Source of the DNA: JAZLJD01 sp045617725
GTDB lineage: Bacteria > Bacillota > Clostridia > Lachnospirales > Lachnospiraceae
Assembly: GCA_045617725.1 (NCBI GenBank)
Contig: JAZLJD010000031.1
Location: forward strand, 1-27,996
Direction of reading: 5' to 3'
Length of the DNA: 27,996 nt
Under the pieces are notes generated by a model. The model ran no database searches. It was given only the letters and a program-made list of their open reading frames with translations, and was not told where the DNA came from. Shown one piece after another: positions 16,080 to 24,145 of this stretch. Both the position numbers and the translations under genes were made by a program. Positions within the stretch are counted from its first letter, which is position 1; each line of letters begins with the position of its first letter.

Positions 16080-16778
16080 ATGAGCCGTTACAAAATCGGT
16101 GTATTTGAAGAAGATATGGAAAATGGTTTTTGTCTCGAAAAAGGCATCAAAAGTTACTTTAGTCAGTACCGCCACCTCGCTGAAATTTCAGTATGGTCGA
16201 ACTACGATACCTTTCTTAGGGAAATAAATGAACAATTCTGTCTTCTTTTTGTCAACATGGATACGACACCGACCATGAGTCACAAAGTAGTGCAGCATAT
16301 AAGAGAAAATCTGGGTAATACCATGATGGGAATCATATTGGTTTCTTCGAAATCGCAAATAGACAGTACGGCTTTACATTTTCACCCCTTTGATTTAATA
16401 TCACTTCCCCTAAATGTTGTGGGCTTTCATGATACCCTGCAACAGTTTTTTTGTTTCGATGAATATGACTCATCTCTACTTACCTTTTCTCATTTCAAAG
16501 CAAACAACAGTATTCCTACACAACAAATCGAATATATAAACAGCAACAACAAATATATTGAAATTCATATGTATGATGGACATGTAGAAAGGTATCTTGG
16601 AAAACTAAGTTCAATAATACCTAATTTACCACAACACTTCATACAGGTTTCAAAATCATACATTATAAACCCCAAATATGTAATTTCCTATGCTGCCAAA
16701 AATATCATAATGGCAGATGGCATCTCCATCAGAATATCCGGTTCCTATAAATTTTCCTCAACTTCCCCCGAGGCATAA
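16080..16778 (+). CDS. LytTR-type transcription regulator with atypical receiver
   Basis: 232 residues. The N-terminal half (1-120) has a receiver-like fold with acidic Glu10/Glu11/Asp12 and Asp61 (LLFVNMD) in the phospho-acceptor position. However, the invariant Lys before Pro is replaced by Leu (FDLISLP, about Leu109), so normal phosphorylation switching is doubtful. The C-terminal LytTR domain (about 138-225) is recognisable from IEYINSNNKYIEIHMYDG, LPQHFIQVSKSYIINPKYV and SIRISGSYK. No histidine kinase gene is adjacent. It diverges from the secreted-protein/ABC cassette and is the likely regulator of it; a direct ligand or a pheromone-like signal could replace phosphorylation. A+T-rich like the cassette. 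Confidence 0.85.
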   Translation: MSRYKIGVFEEDMENGFCLEKGIKSYFSQYRHLAEISVWSNYDTFLREINEQFCLLFVNMDTTPTMSHKVVQHIRENLGNTMMGIILVSSKSQIDSTALHFHPFDLISLPLNVVGFHDTLQQFFCFDEYDSSLLTFSHFKANNSIPTQQIEYINSNNKYIEIHMYDGHVERYLGKLSSIIPNLPQHFIQVSKSYIINPKYVISYAAKNIIMADGISIRISGSYKFSSTSPEA

Positions 16779-16792
16779 CCAACACTTCTTCC

Positions 16793-16821
16793 TTGTTATT
16801 ATACCCATATTTTGTTATAGT
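16793..16821 (+). promoter_or_regulatory. promoter of the LacI-like/GGDEF gene
   Basis: TTGTTA (16793-16798), 17-bp spacer, TATAGT (16816-16821). The leader of about 74 nt can fold GAGGCGG with CCGTCTC (7 bp, one G-T pair) around 16858-16879; it is not a recognised riboswitch. Confidence 0.5.
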
Positions 16822-16901
16822 AAAGTTGTATCTTGTCGCAATTATGCGCAGGATTCCCGAGGCGGCGTGGGAACCGTCTCGCTCACTATGGAGGGTTACG
16901 T

Positions 16902-18803
16902 ATGAGGAATAGGATAGCAGTCTTTGCCGGTGGTTTTGGTGGAGAGTTTCTCCAGGAAGCTTTGTCCGGCGTAATCGAATGTTGTAACAAACAGGACATC
17001 GATGTTTTTGCGTTCACAAACTTTACCGTTTACAATGCAGACACCGAGACCAACCGTCCTGAAATGAATCTGTTCCATCTTCCAACCTTTGAAGATTTCC
17101 AAGGTGTTATTGTTTTTGCCAATTCTTTCAATTCCCCTGAAGCAATCCCTTATATTCTTGACAGTATCAAGACTGCCGGCATTCCTGCAGTTTCCCTGGA
17201 GTACGAATTTGAAGGCATGCCCTATATTTCCACGGACAACTATTCCGGTATGAAGGAGCTTATCGAGCATCTGATTGAGCAACATCATGTGACGGATATC
17301 CTGTACGTCGGTGGCCCCGCAGACCACCCGGAGAATATCGAGCGTCTGAAAGCAGTGACGGACACTCTTAAAAAGGCCGGCCACGAGCTTTCCGATACAC
17401 ATATCATCTATTCCGACTGGGCCAAAAAGCAAGCTCCCGAACAGGTTATGCTTTGGATTGAAGAGCACGGTCGTCTTCCGGAAGCCATCGTCTGTGCCAA
17501 CGATATCATGGCAATTGCCATTTGTGATTATCTGAAGGACCACGGATACTTCGTTCCGGATGATGTAATCGTAACGGGATACGACGGTCTCAGCTTAGGT
17601 CAGGTTCATATTCCGGTCATGACCAGTGTCAGCCATGAGTGGAAAACCATGGGACGGCTTGCCGGTGAGGCACTGCTCCGTCAACTAAACGGCGAGGAAG
17701 TTGAGCATAAATCCACCTTCAAGACGAAGCTTGTTATCGGTGAATCCTGTGGCTGTGAGAATCAGCGTGCCTCCCATAAGAACCATATGGAAGGCAGTCG
17801 AATCATCGCAAGTAACCCGATTGGTTCCATCGATGTCGACTCCCACTTCCGTCATTTTTACTACTCGGTACGTAAGGTTAAATCCTTCCTGGATTTAAAG
17901 AATTCCTTTACTTCCTTCTTCCAGAATGAACACGATATTGAAGGGGACGAATTCCGAATCTGCTTAGATCCCGCTTTCTTTGATGTGGAGAATAACAACC
18001 TGCGTAAGGAAGGCTATCCGGACAATTTCGATATCGCCGTATGTCTGCACAAGGGTGTTGCGGTAGACATGCTTACCTGCAACAAAAAGAACGCCATCTT
18101 CGGTCAGTCCACCATGTGTGACATGGCCGGTTACTATATTTTCCTTCCGCTATATTCCGACTCCTATACCTACGGATTCGCAGTGATTTCCGGCAAGTTC
18201 AACATCGCCAATGACAACCAGCATTACATTTGGTCCCGTCATATCAACATGGCGCTCGAACAGGCCCGCAGCAATATCCTTCTGGATAATCTTTATCGTA
18301 AGGTACAGGCACAATCCGTTACCGATGCTCTGACGGGAGCTTACAACCGTCACGGTTGCGAAGACTTCACCTACCCCGCCCTGATTGAATGGGGCACAAG
18401 CGGCGGTACCTGCGTCGGTATGTTAATCGATGTGGACCGCATGAAGAATATCAACGACAAATTCGGCCATGCCGCCGGCGATGAAGCTCTGACCACCATG
18501 ACCGGCGTGGTTAAGAAACTACTGCCACACGATTTTCAGTTGTCGCGTTTCGGCGGCGATGAATTCTTTGTCGGAGGCATTCTGAAGAATCCCGATTACG
18601 ATGTGGAAGCTCTCATCGCCTCCATCGAGGAGGAACTTGCACGCAAGGTAGAAGCCCTGCATATCGTATATCCGCTTACCATCAGTATCGGATACACCAA
18701 GTTCTGCCCGAAGTCCATCGCCGATGTCGAAGAAGGCATTTCGATTGCGGATTCCAATATGTACCGTGTAAAGGATGTACATCACAGCCGCATGACCAAA
18801 TAA
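16902..18803 (+). CDS. cytoplasmic LacI-type ligand-binding domain fused to GGDEF diguanylate cyclase
   Basis: 633 residues with no signal peptide, no membrane segment and no N-terminal helix-turn-helix. Residues 1-285 match the periplasmic-binding-protein-1 sensor of LacI regulators (AVSLEYEFEGMPYISTDNYS, DILYVGGPADHPEN, IVCANDIMAIAICDYL, DDVIVTGYDGLSLGQ). A linker domain of about 150 residues (about 300-460, GAF-like in length) follows, then GGDEF (about 470-630) with SVTDALTGAYNRHG, IDVDRMKNINDKFGHAAGD and active-site GGDEF at 551-555. The RXXD inhibitory site is absent upstream of it. It should make cyclic di-GMP in response to an intracellular ligand, probably a sugar. ATG 16902 is supported by GGAGGG at 16890; an upstream ATG at 16833 lacks a ribosome site. 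Confidence 0.9.
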   Translation: MRNRIAVFAGGFGGEFLQEALSGVIECCNKQDIDVFAFTNFTVYNADTETNRPEMNLFHLPTFEDFQGVIVFANSFNSPEAIPYILDSIKTAGIPAVSLEYEFEGMPYISTDNYSGMKELIEHLIEQHHVTDILYVGGPADHPENIERLKAVTDTLKKAGHELSDTHIIYSDWAKKQAPEQVMLWIEEHGRLPEAIVCANDIMAIAICDYLKDHGYFVPDDVIVTGYDGLSLGQVHIPVMTSVSHEWKTMGRLAGEALLRQLNGEEVEHKSTFKTKLVIGESCGCENQRASHKNHMEGSRIIASNPIGSIDVDSHFRHFYYSVRKVKSFLDLKNSFTSFFQNEHDIEGDEFRICLDPAFFDVENNNLRKEGYPDNFDIAVCLHKGVAVDMLTCNKKNAIFGQSTMCDMAGYYIFLPLYSDSYTYGFAVISGKFNIANDNQHYIWSRHINMALEQARSNILLDNLYRKVQAQSVTDALTGAYNRHGCEDFTYPALIEWGTSGGTCVGMLIDVDRMKNINDKFGHAAGDEALTTMTGVVKKLLPHDFQLSRFGGDEFFVGGILKNPDYDVEALIASIEEELARKVEALHIVYPLTISIGYTKFCPKSIADVEEGISIADSNMYRVKDVHHSRMTK

Positions 18804-18811
18804 ATTTAGTG

Positions 18812-18840
18812 TTGACAAAACAGAAAACGCGCCGTATACT
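18812..18840 (+). promoter_or_regulatory. near-consensus sigma-A promoter of the leader peptide/ABC exporter operon
   Basis: TTGACA (18812-18817, perfect), 17-bp spacer, TATACT (18835-18840). It starts nine bases after the stop of the GGDEF gene. The transcript would begin near 18847 with hairpin GTCCG-TGTGCGG-CGGAC (18847-18863). Confidence 0.85.
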
Positions 18841-18888
18841 GACACAGTCCGTGTGCGGCGGACAAAATAAATCAAGGAGGTAAACCAA

Positions 18889-18957
18889 ATGAAGTTACGC
18901 ACAATGTACTATCAGTTAAATATGGTTATGATTGCCTCCGAACAGGGTGCCTTGTAA
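18889..18957 (+). CDS. 22-codon leader peptide ahead of ABC exporter genes
   Basis: A 22-residue peptide beginning MKLRTMYYQLNMVM and ending SEQGAL, stop TAA at 18955-18957. It has one of the strongest ribosome sites in the window (AAGGAGG at 18874-18880, 8 bp from ATG) and a near-consensus promoter, then a strong terminator before the exporter genes. This is the layout of regulatory leader peptides such as B. subtilis BmrB (54 residues), where ribosome pausing decides read-through into bmrC-bmrD. It is too short for a secretion signal and has no double-glycine site, so an exported signal is less likely though not excluded. A hairpin ACAGG..GCC / GGC..CCTGT (18942-18971) has the stop codon in its loop, where a terminating ribosome would melt it. 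Confidence 0.72.
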   Translation: MKLRTMYYQLNMVMIASEQGAL

Positions 18958-18988
18958 TACGGCTGTCCTGTGATACTATACTGTGTGT

Positions 18989-19028
18989 AAGACCGGAAGT
19001 AATTAACCTGCTTCCGGTCTTTATTTTT
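18989..19028 (+). terminator. strong intrinsic terminator/attenuator before the ABC exporter
   Basis: AAGACCGGAAG (18989-18999) and CTTCCGGTCTT (19011-19021) are perfect 11-bp complements with an 11-nt loop, followed by TATTTTTG. It stands between the leader peptide and the exporter genes, 18 bp before the first coding start, with no second obvious promoter, so exporter expression requires read-through. ACTGTGT (18980-18986), just before it, can pair with ACACAGT near the transcript start (18842-18848), a possible alternative fold. Confidence 0.88.
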
Positions 19029-19045
19029 GTTAGAAGGTGATTGAT

Positions 19046-20800
19046 TTGAATAAGAAACTTACATTGAAACAACATATTAAGAAGAACCTGTTGCTCTACT
19101 CCCTCGGGCTCTTTGCGCTTCTTAGCAGCGTGGCCGTCTCCATGATTACACCGCGGATTAATCTCCACATCGTGGATGATGTCATCGTGGGGCGCGACCT
19201 TGAGAGGCTGTGGCCGCTTCTTCTTGCGTTGCTCGGATGCGGCGTAGCCCGTATGATTCTGCAGTACTGCAAGGAATATTCCTTCGACTGTGCCTCCGCC
19301 AATGTAGCGTCCAAGCTGCGCCGCGACCTTTTTGTCCACATACAGGGCCTTGATACCGCCTACTTTGACAAAACGAACACCGGCGAAATCATGGCGCGTC
19401 TTAAGGATGACATCGATAAAGTATGGGGCGCCCTGTCCTACATCGGTATGCTGCTCATCGAGGTTACGGTTCATACCATCATGATTCTGTACTCCATGTT
19501 CCGCTTAAACGCCTTTGTTACCATCATTCCCGTGATTGCGATGGTTTTTTGCGGCTATCTGGCAATCTACATGGAGAAGAAGCTGGGCCCCATCTACGAG
19601 GCCATTTCGGATGAAGATGCCGTACTGACTACGACGGCCGAAGAGAATATCGGCGGTGTCCGCACCGTTCGTGCCTTTGCCCGTGAGCAATTTGAAATCG
19701 GGAAATTCATTAAGCACAACGACCGCTACTGTGAGCTGAATGTAAAGCAGAGTCTTGCCTTCGTAAAGTACTACCCTTACTTCCAGTTTGTGTCCAAGAT
19801 TGTTCCGCTGCTCACCATTGTTCTGTGCGGATACTTCTACATAAACGGCAACATGACGCTCGGCACCATCACAGCCTTCATGAGCTACTCCGGCAATATC
19901 GTATGGCCCATGGAAATGCTCGGCTGGCTCACCAATGAATTCTCGAGCGCCATCGCTTCCGTCAAAAAGATCAACAAAATCTACGATGAAGTCTCCACCA
20001 TCAACAACCCGGAATCGCCGGTGCACTTAGAAAAGGTTAAGGGCGACATTGAATTTTACCACGTGGGCTTCCATAAAGAGGACCAATACGAAATCATCAA
20101 GGACGTTTCATTCCACGTGCCCTGCGGACATACGCTGGGTATCATGGGCGCTACCGGTGCCGGCAAGACCTCGATTGTGCAGCTCCTGACCCGACTTTAC
20201 GACGTCACAAGCGGCGAAATCCGAATCGACGGCGTCAATATAAAGGACCTGAACGTCAAGGATTTACGCGGCAACATTTCCCTCGTTATGCAGGACGTCT
20301 TCCTCTTCTCGGACACTATCTCCGAGAACATTAAGATGGGCGCCAAAAATTATGTTACAAGCAAAGAAATCGTATCCGCAGCCAGAAAGGCCGGGGCCAG
20401 CGAATTCATCGAAAAGATGGAAGACAAGTATGATACCGTCATCGGAGAACGCGGCGTGGGACTTTCCGGAGGCCAAAAACAACGTATCTCCATCGCCCGT
20501 GCTTTCGCGAAGAAGCTCCCGATTCTGATTCTGGACGACTCCACCTCGGCACTGGATATGGAAACCGAAAAAGAAATACAAACCAGACTGAACGACTTAA
20601 ACGATATGACTAAAATCATCATTGCTCACCGCATCAGCTCCGTCAAAAAAGCCGATGAAATCATCGTGCTCGACGACGGCCGCATCGCTGAACGCGGTAC
20701 CCATGATGAATTGCTTTCAAAGCATGGGCTCTATTACGAAACCTATGTGAGTCAGTTCGGCGAGCCTGCCCTGAAAGGAGGTGCGGCACTATGTCAATAA
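19046..20800 (+). CDS. ABC exporter half-transporter with degenerate ATP site, BmrC-like
   Basis: About 584 residues: six-helix ABC exporter membrane domain (about 15-305) fused to an ATPase domain. Walker A is GATGAGKTS (368-376), signature LSGGQ (473-477) and Walker B LILDDSTSALD, where Asp498 replaces the catalytic Glu. That substitution defines the degenerate partner in heterodimeric exporters such as BmrC/YheI. There is no ATG near the start of the frame; TTG 19046, eight bases after AAGGTG, is preferred to GTG 19037, which overlaps the ribosome site. It overlaps the next gene by 10 bp. Probable role: drug or peptide/lipid efflux in complex with the following gene product, under control of the leader peptide and terminator upstream. 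Confidence 0.9.
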   Translation: MNKKLTLKQHIKKNLLLYSLGLFALLSSVAVSMITPRINLHIVDDVIVGRDLERLWPLLLALLGCGVARMILQYCKEYSFDCASANVASKLRRDLFVHIQGLDTAYFDKTNTGEIMARLKDDIDKVWGALSYIGMLLIEVTVHTIMILYSMFRLNAFVTIIPVIAMVFCGYLAIYMEKKLGPIYEAISDEDAVLTTTAEENIGGVRTVRAFAREQFEIGKFIKHNDRYCELNVKQSLAFVKYYPYFQFVSKIVPLLTIVLCGYFYINGNMTLGTITAFMSYSGNIVWPMEMLGWLTNEFSSAIASVKKINKIYDEVSTINNPESPVHLEKVKGDIEFYHVGFHKEDQYEIIKDVSFHVPCGHTLGIMGATGAGKTSIVQLLTRLYDVTSGEIRIDGVNIKDLNVKDLRGNISLVMQDVFLFSDTISENIKMGAKNYVTSKEIVSAARKAGASEFIEKMEDKYDTVIGERGVGLSGGQKQRISIARAFAKKLPILILDDSTSALDMETEKEIQTRLNDLNDMTKIIIAHRISSVKKADEIIVLDDGRIAERGTHDELLSKHGLYYETYVSQFGEPALKGGAALCQ

Positions 20801-22560
20801 ATTCCATTAAAGAAGACGAAGAACACAGCAATGTTCCAAAGTCCGTTACCATCAAGCGACTGCTTTCCTACCTCTTCGTCTATAAAAAACAAATTATCAC
20901 GGTCCTGTTTATCATGCTTTACTGCGTTGCCGTCGGCATCATAAACCCGCTCATTTTGGAGAACGCCATCGACCGGCACATTACGCCCAAGGATTTCCGG
21001 GGTCTCCTCATTCTTATTGGCGCAGCCCTTGTGATGAATCTCATCTGGGTACTGCTGGTAAAACTGCGTATGAACATCATGGCGAAGGTATGCAACGGCG
21101 TACTCAGAACCATCCGCGAGGAGCTCTACCGGCATCTGCAGACGCTGGAATTTCAGTTCTTTGACTCCCGCCCGACCGGCAAGATTCTGTCCCGTGTCAT
21201 CGGCGATGTAAACTCCTTGAAGGATGTCCTGACGAACTTCGTAATCACGCTGATTCCGGACTTTTTGACGCTTGTTTGCGTCGTAACCATCATGTTTATC
21301 AAGAACGTAAAGCTGGCCCTTGCTTCCATGCTGGGGCTGCCGATTCTGCTTTTTGGCCTCCTGTATATCGAGATAGCGTCCCATAAACGCTGGATGCTGC
21401 ATCGCAAAAAATCATCGAACCTGAATGCCTTTATTCACGAAGATATGGCGGGAATTCGTATTGTTAAGACCTATGCGGCAGAGGACGAAACGCTGGAAGC
21501 CTTTGATGAGCTCACGAAAGAGCATGTGGACTCATTTAAGAGTGCGGTGCGCGTAAACGACAGCTTCGGCTCGGTCATTGAGATTAGTGAGGCGCTGAGC
21601 ATGGCCGCAATGTACTACACTGCCATCGTCACCTTGGGCATAAATGCTTCTTCGATCGGAACGCTGGTGGCCTTCACGAGTTTCCTGACTCTGTTTTGGA
21701 TGCCCATCAGCAACCTCGGCAACTTCTACAACCAGCTGGTTACCAACATCGCGGCTGCGGAACGTGTATTTGAGATTATGGACCGTGAGCCCGAAATTCG
21801 GGATACCGAAGCGGTGACAGAGATGCCGCCCATCGAAGGAAGCGTTCATTTTAAGGACGTAAACTTTGCGTATGAGGATGGGGTTAAGGTATTAACGGAT
21901 GTGAGCTTCGACATAAAGCCCGGCGAAACCATTGCGCTCGTAGGGCCTACGGGAGCCGGTAAGACCACCATTGTAAACCTGATTTCCAGGTTCTACGATG
22001 TGCAGAGCGGTCAGGTAATCATCGATCATTCCGACGTGAAAACCGTCTCCATTCACAGTCTGCGAACGCAGCTGGGAATCATGACACAGGATAACTTTCT
22101 TTTTACCGGAACCATTCGGGATAATATTCGATACGGCAAGCTGGATGCAACCGATGAGGAAATCGAAAACGCTGCCAAACTGGTCAACGCACACGAGTTC
22201 ATCATGAAACTTGAAAAGGGATATGATACGGAATTGAGTGAACGTGGCGGAAACCTGTCTGTCGGTCAGCGCCAGCTCATCGCGTTTGCAAGAACCATCC
22301 TTTCAGACCCGAAGATTCTGATTCTGGATGAAGCAACCTCTTCCATTGATACCAAAAATGAATTGATGGTTCAGAAGGGAATCGAGGCAATTCTGAAGGG
22401 AAGAACCTCCTTTGTCATCGCACATCGTCTCTCCACCATCCGCATGGCAGACCGCATCTTTGTTGTGGAAGGCGGCCACATCGCGGAGGAAGGAAACCAC
22501 GATACGCTTATGGAGAAAAAAGGAATCTACTACGCCCTGCAGATGGCTCAACAGGCCTAG
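20791..22560 (+). CDS. ABC exporter half-transporter with catalytic ATP site, BmrD-like
   Basis: 589 residues: exporter membrane domain (about 25-325) and ATPase domain with Walker A GPTGAGKT (385-392), signature LSVGQ (489-493, altered from LSGGQ) and Walker B ILILDEATSSID with catalytic Glu514. The pairing is complementary: this subunit's Glu works with the partner's intact LSGGQ, while its altered LSVGQ faces the partner's Asp site, as expected of a true heterodimer like BmrCD or TM287/288. ATG 20791 follows AAAGGAGGTG and overlaps the previous stop by 10 bp. No clear terminator follows; a hairpin with CCGGT/ACCGG near 22600-22623 lacks a U-run. Confidence 0.92.
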   Translation: MSINSIKEDEEHSNVPKSVTIKRLLSYLFVYKKQIITVLFIMLYCVAVGIINPLILENAIDRHITPKDFRGLLILIGAALVMNLIWVLLVKLRMNIMAKVCNGVLRTIREELYRHLQTLEFQFFDSRPTGKILSRVIGDVNSLKDVLTNFVITLIPDFLTLVCVVTIMFIKNVKLALASMLGLPILLFGLLYIEIASHKRWMLHRKKSSNLNAFIHEDMAGIRIVKTYAAEDETLEAFDELTKEHVDSFKSAVRVNDSFGSVIEISEALSMAAMYYTAIVTLGINASSIGTLVAFTSFLTLFWMPISNLGNFYNQLVTNIAAAERVFEIMDREPEIRDTEAVTEMPPIEGSVHFKDVNFAYEDGVKVLTDVSFDIKPGETIALVGPTGAGKTTIVNLISRFYDVQSGQVIIDHSDVKTVSIHSLRTQLGIMTQDNFLFTGTIRDNIRYGKLDATDEEIENAAKLVNAHEFIMKLEKGYDTELSERGGNLSVGQRQLIAFARTILSDPKILILDEATSSIDTKNELMVQKGIEAILKGRTSFVIAHRLSTIRMADRIFVVEGGHIAEEGNHDTLMEKKGIYYALQMAQQA

Positions 22561-22747
22561 TGGGGCGGGGTTCCCTGAATTCTTTTCCAAGCATCTGCGC
22601 TCCGGTTTGTTCTTCATACCGGGCGTAGACAGCGGAAATTTCTTTTTGGCACCTGGAAGTACACAGCATGATGCACAAAATGCAGCTCATGCCCAAAATG
22701 ACGCGTATCCTGCCCAAGGGGCATTTCCTTAACTTATAAAAAGTCAA
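22561..22747 (-). other. possible small lipoprotein-like ORF, doubtful
   Basis: A minus-strand frame (TTG 22747 or a later TTG, stop at 22508) would encode up to 79 residues with a cysteine-rich hydrophobic N-terminus (ILGMSCILCIMLCTSRCQKE) and a charged tail. Its end runs antisense into the ABC exporter gene. The lipobox is imperfect (TSRC), there is no ATG and the ribosome site is weak (TTAAGGAAA). It may be a decayed gene or chance. Otherwise this 213-bp convergent gap shows nothing. Confidence 0.22.
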
Positions 22748-22773
22748 TTTCTCGCCTCTGAAACCGTTCTCGC

Positions 22774-23562
22774 CTACTGCTTCCTGCAGAGGAACAGCAG
22801 CGTTTTGTCATACGCGGCCGGGCCATCCAAGGAAACGATATACTCCGGACATTTTGTTTTGTCATACACTTCGACCGTAAAACCGGCCCGTTCAAGGAGT
22901 TCCTTGCTGTCGCGCCCGAAGATTCTCAAATGGTCTCTCTGCCCAAATCGTTCTATTTTCTCTTTTTCCGTAAGCTCCGGCGACGCTGCCTCAATGTATG
23001 TTTCCAGGGAATCCAAAATAGGAAAAGAACAAATAAAGATTCCCTGCGGTGCCAGAATCCGGTAGACTTCCTTAAGCGCCCGCTGAAAATTCTTCACATG
23101 CTCAAGCACATGATTGCAGACAATATATGCATACGAATTTTCCCTAAGGCCGGTATCTTCTATGTCAATCTGCAGGTCCGCCGGAACAAGCAAGTCTGCC
23201 GTTGTGTACGGAATATCATTGTCGTTGAGCCACCTTTTCATAACATGGTCAAACGCAAAATACAGAATCCCCGTACAGTTTTTCAGTTCCTGCACATGTT
23301 CCATAAAGTACCACATGAGCAGTCGGTGCCGTGCCAACGCGCCGCAATAAGGACATTCCGTCTTGCGCTTTTCCGGCAGATAAAAACGGGGATTAACCTG
23401 CTCCGGATGAAAATGATAGTTATTGTATACCATTCTTCTGACATAGTTCTGACAGCAGGGACAATACTTCATTTTGGAAACATCCGTGCTTTTAATATCT
23501 CTGCCTGCCACAAGCAGTTTCCGATTCACTTTTCTTATGAGCGACAAGAAAAAATCTTTCAT
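22774..23562 (-). CDS. SAM-dependent methyltransferase with N-terminal zinc ribbon
   Basis: About 262 residues. The N-terminal part has two CXXC pairs (Cys34/Cys37 in YCPCCQ, Cys70/Cys73 in TECPYCGALARHR), a likely zinc ribbon. The C-terminal part is a class I methyltransferase of the Methyltransf_11/SAM type, with SYAYIVCNHVLEHVKNFQRA, EVYRILAPQGIFICSFP and DHLRIFG; the glycine-rich SAM motif I is not obvious, so the N-terminal part of the fold is unusual. Zinc-ribbon methyltransferases of this size often occur among cell-surface glycan genes; the substrate here is unknown. ATG 23562 overlaps the kinase stop (ATGA) with GGAAAGGACTGG before it, so it is coupled to the kinase gene. Confidence 0.78.
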   Translation of the reverse strand: MKDFFLSLIRKVNRKLLVAGRDIKSTDVSKMKYCPCCQNYVRRMVYNNYHFHPEQVNPRFYLPEKRKTECPYCGALARHRLLMWYFMEHVQELKNCTGILYFAFDHVMKRWLNDNDIPYTTADLLVPADLQIDIEDTGLRENSYAYIVCNHVLEHVKNFQRALKEVYRILAPQGIFICSFPILDSLETYIEAASPELTEKEKIERFGQRDHLRIFGRDSKELLERAGFTVEVYDKTKCPEYIVSLDGPAAYDKTLLFLCRKQ

Positions 23563-24104
23563 GCCAGTCCTTTCCATGCGTTTACAACAAGATCCGCGTT
23601 TCTTTCAAGATCCGCAGCGCCATCCAGTTCCATTTTGACACAAGGCACACTATTCATCCATTCCCTTTGTTCGCTCAGGTTTGGAGAACCGTCCTTTTCA
23701 TATCTTCGATTCCCTTCCAGAAATCTCATATGACTTTCGTACAGATCCCCGCCTTCAAGCACTCTCTCGCCGAATCGCTCTATGGCCCTTTCATGAACAC
23801 GTTGTACGCGTATATCCGGTTCTGCATACAGAAATACCATCATTTCAAACTGATCATCAAACGCATAATGAAAGGAACTCATCGAACCGGCCATCACAAA
23901 ATGCTCATACGGCGCAATAGCCTCGCTCAATCTGCTTATTTTTTCCTCTCTCGTATACATCTGTGTATATGGATTATCCGTATTCTTTTTCCAAATATAG
24001 TCATCGATGTCATAGTACGGATAGCCCAGCTTCTGTGCAACTATCCTTCCAAGTGTCGTTTTTCCGCTTCCGGACGGACCAATTATTATAATTCCGGTCG
24101 ACAT
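23559..24104 (-). CDS. P-loop small-molecule/nucleotide kinase-like protein
   Basis: 181 residues beginning with a classic P-loop, GIIIIGPSGSGKTT (Walker A, about 9-17), followed by LGRIVAQKLGYPYYDIDDYIWKK, which resembles shikimate kinase and adenylate kinase-like AAA proteins: an acidic DIDD after the first helix holds Mg and substrate. Later features are FVMAGSMSSF and the lid-like arginine stretch VQRVHERAIERFGERV. The substrate is not evident; hypothetical P-loop kinases of this kind are common in Firmicutes. The ribosome site is GTGGAGGGTAAGT. It lies 41 bp after bioY and overlaps the methyltransferase start by 4 bp, so the three genes form one operon. Confidence 0.78.
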   Translation of the reverse strand: MSTGIIIIGPSGSGKTTLGRIVAQKLGYPYYDIDDYIWKKNTDNPYTQMYTREEKISRLSEAIAPYEHFVMAGSMSSFHYAFDDQFEMMVFLYAEPDIRVQRVHERAIERFGERVLEGGDLYESHMRFLEGNRRYEKDGSPNLSEQREWMNSVPCVKMELDGAADLERNADLVVNAWKGLA

Positions 24105-24145
24105 ACTTACCCTCCACCGCAGAACATATACTCAAAATGTGCTGA

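Noticed and set aside
16858..16901. Possible cyclic di-GMP riboswitch in the leader of the GGDEF gene
   Set aside because: Only a 7-bp stem is visible; the conserved GEMM core and second stem are absent and the leader is too short.
18889..18957. Leader ORF as a double-glycine bacteriocin or pheromone precursor exported by the downstream ABC pair
   Set aside because: No GG leader or signal sequence, and the exporters lack a C39 peptidase domain; the attenuator reading fits the terminator better.
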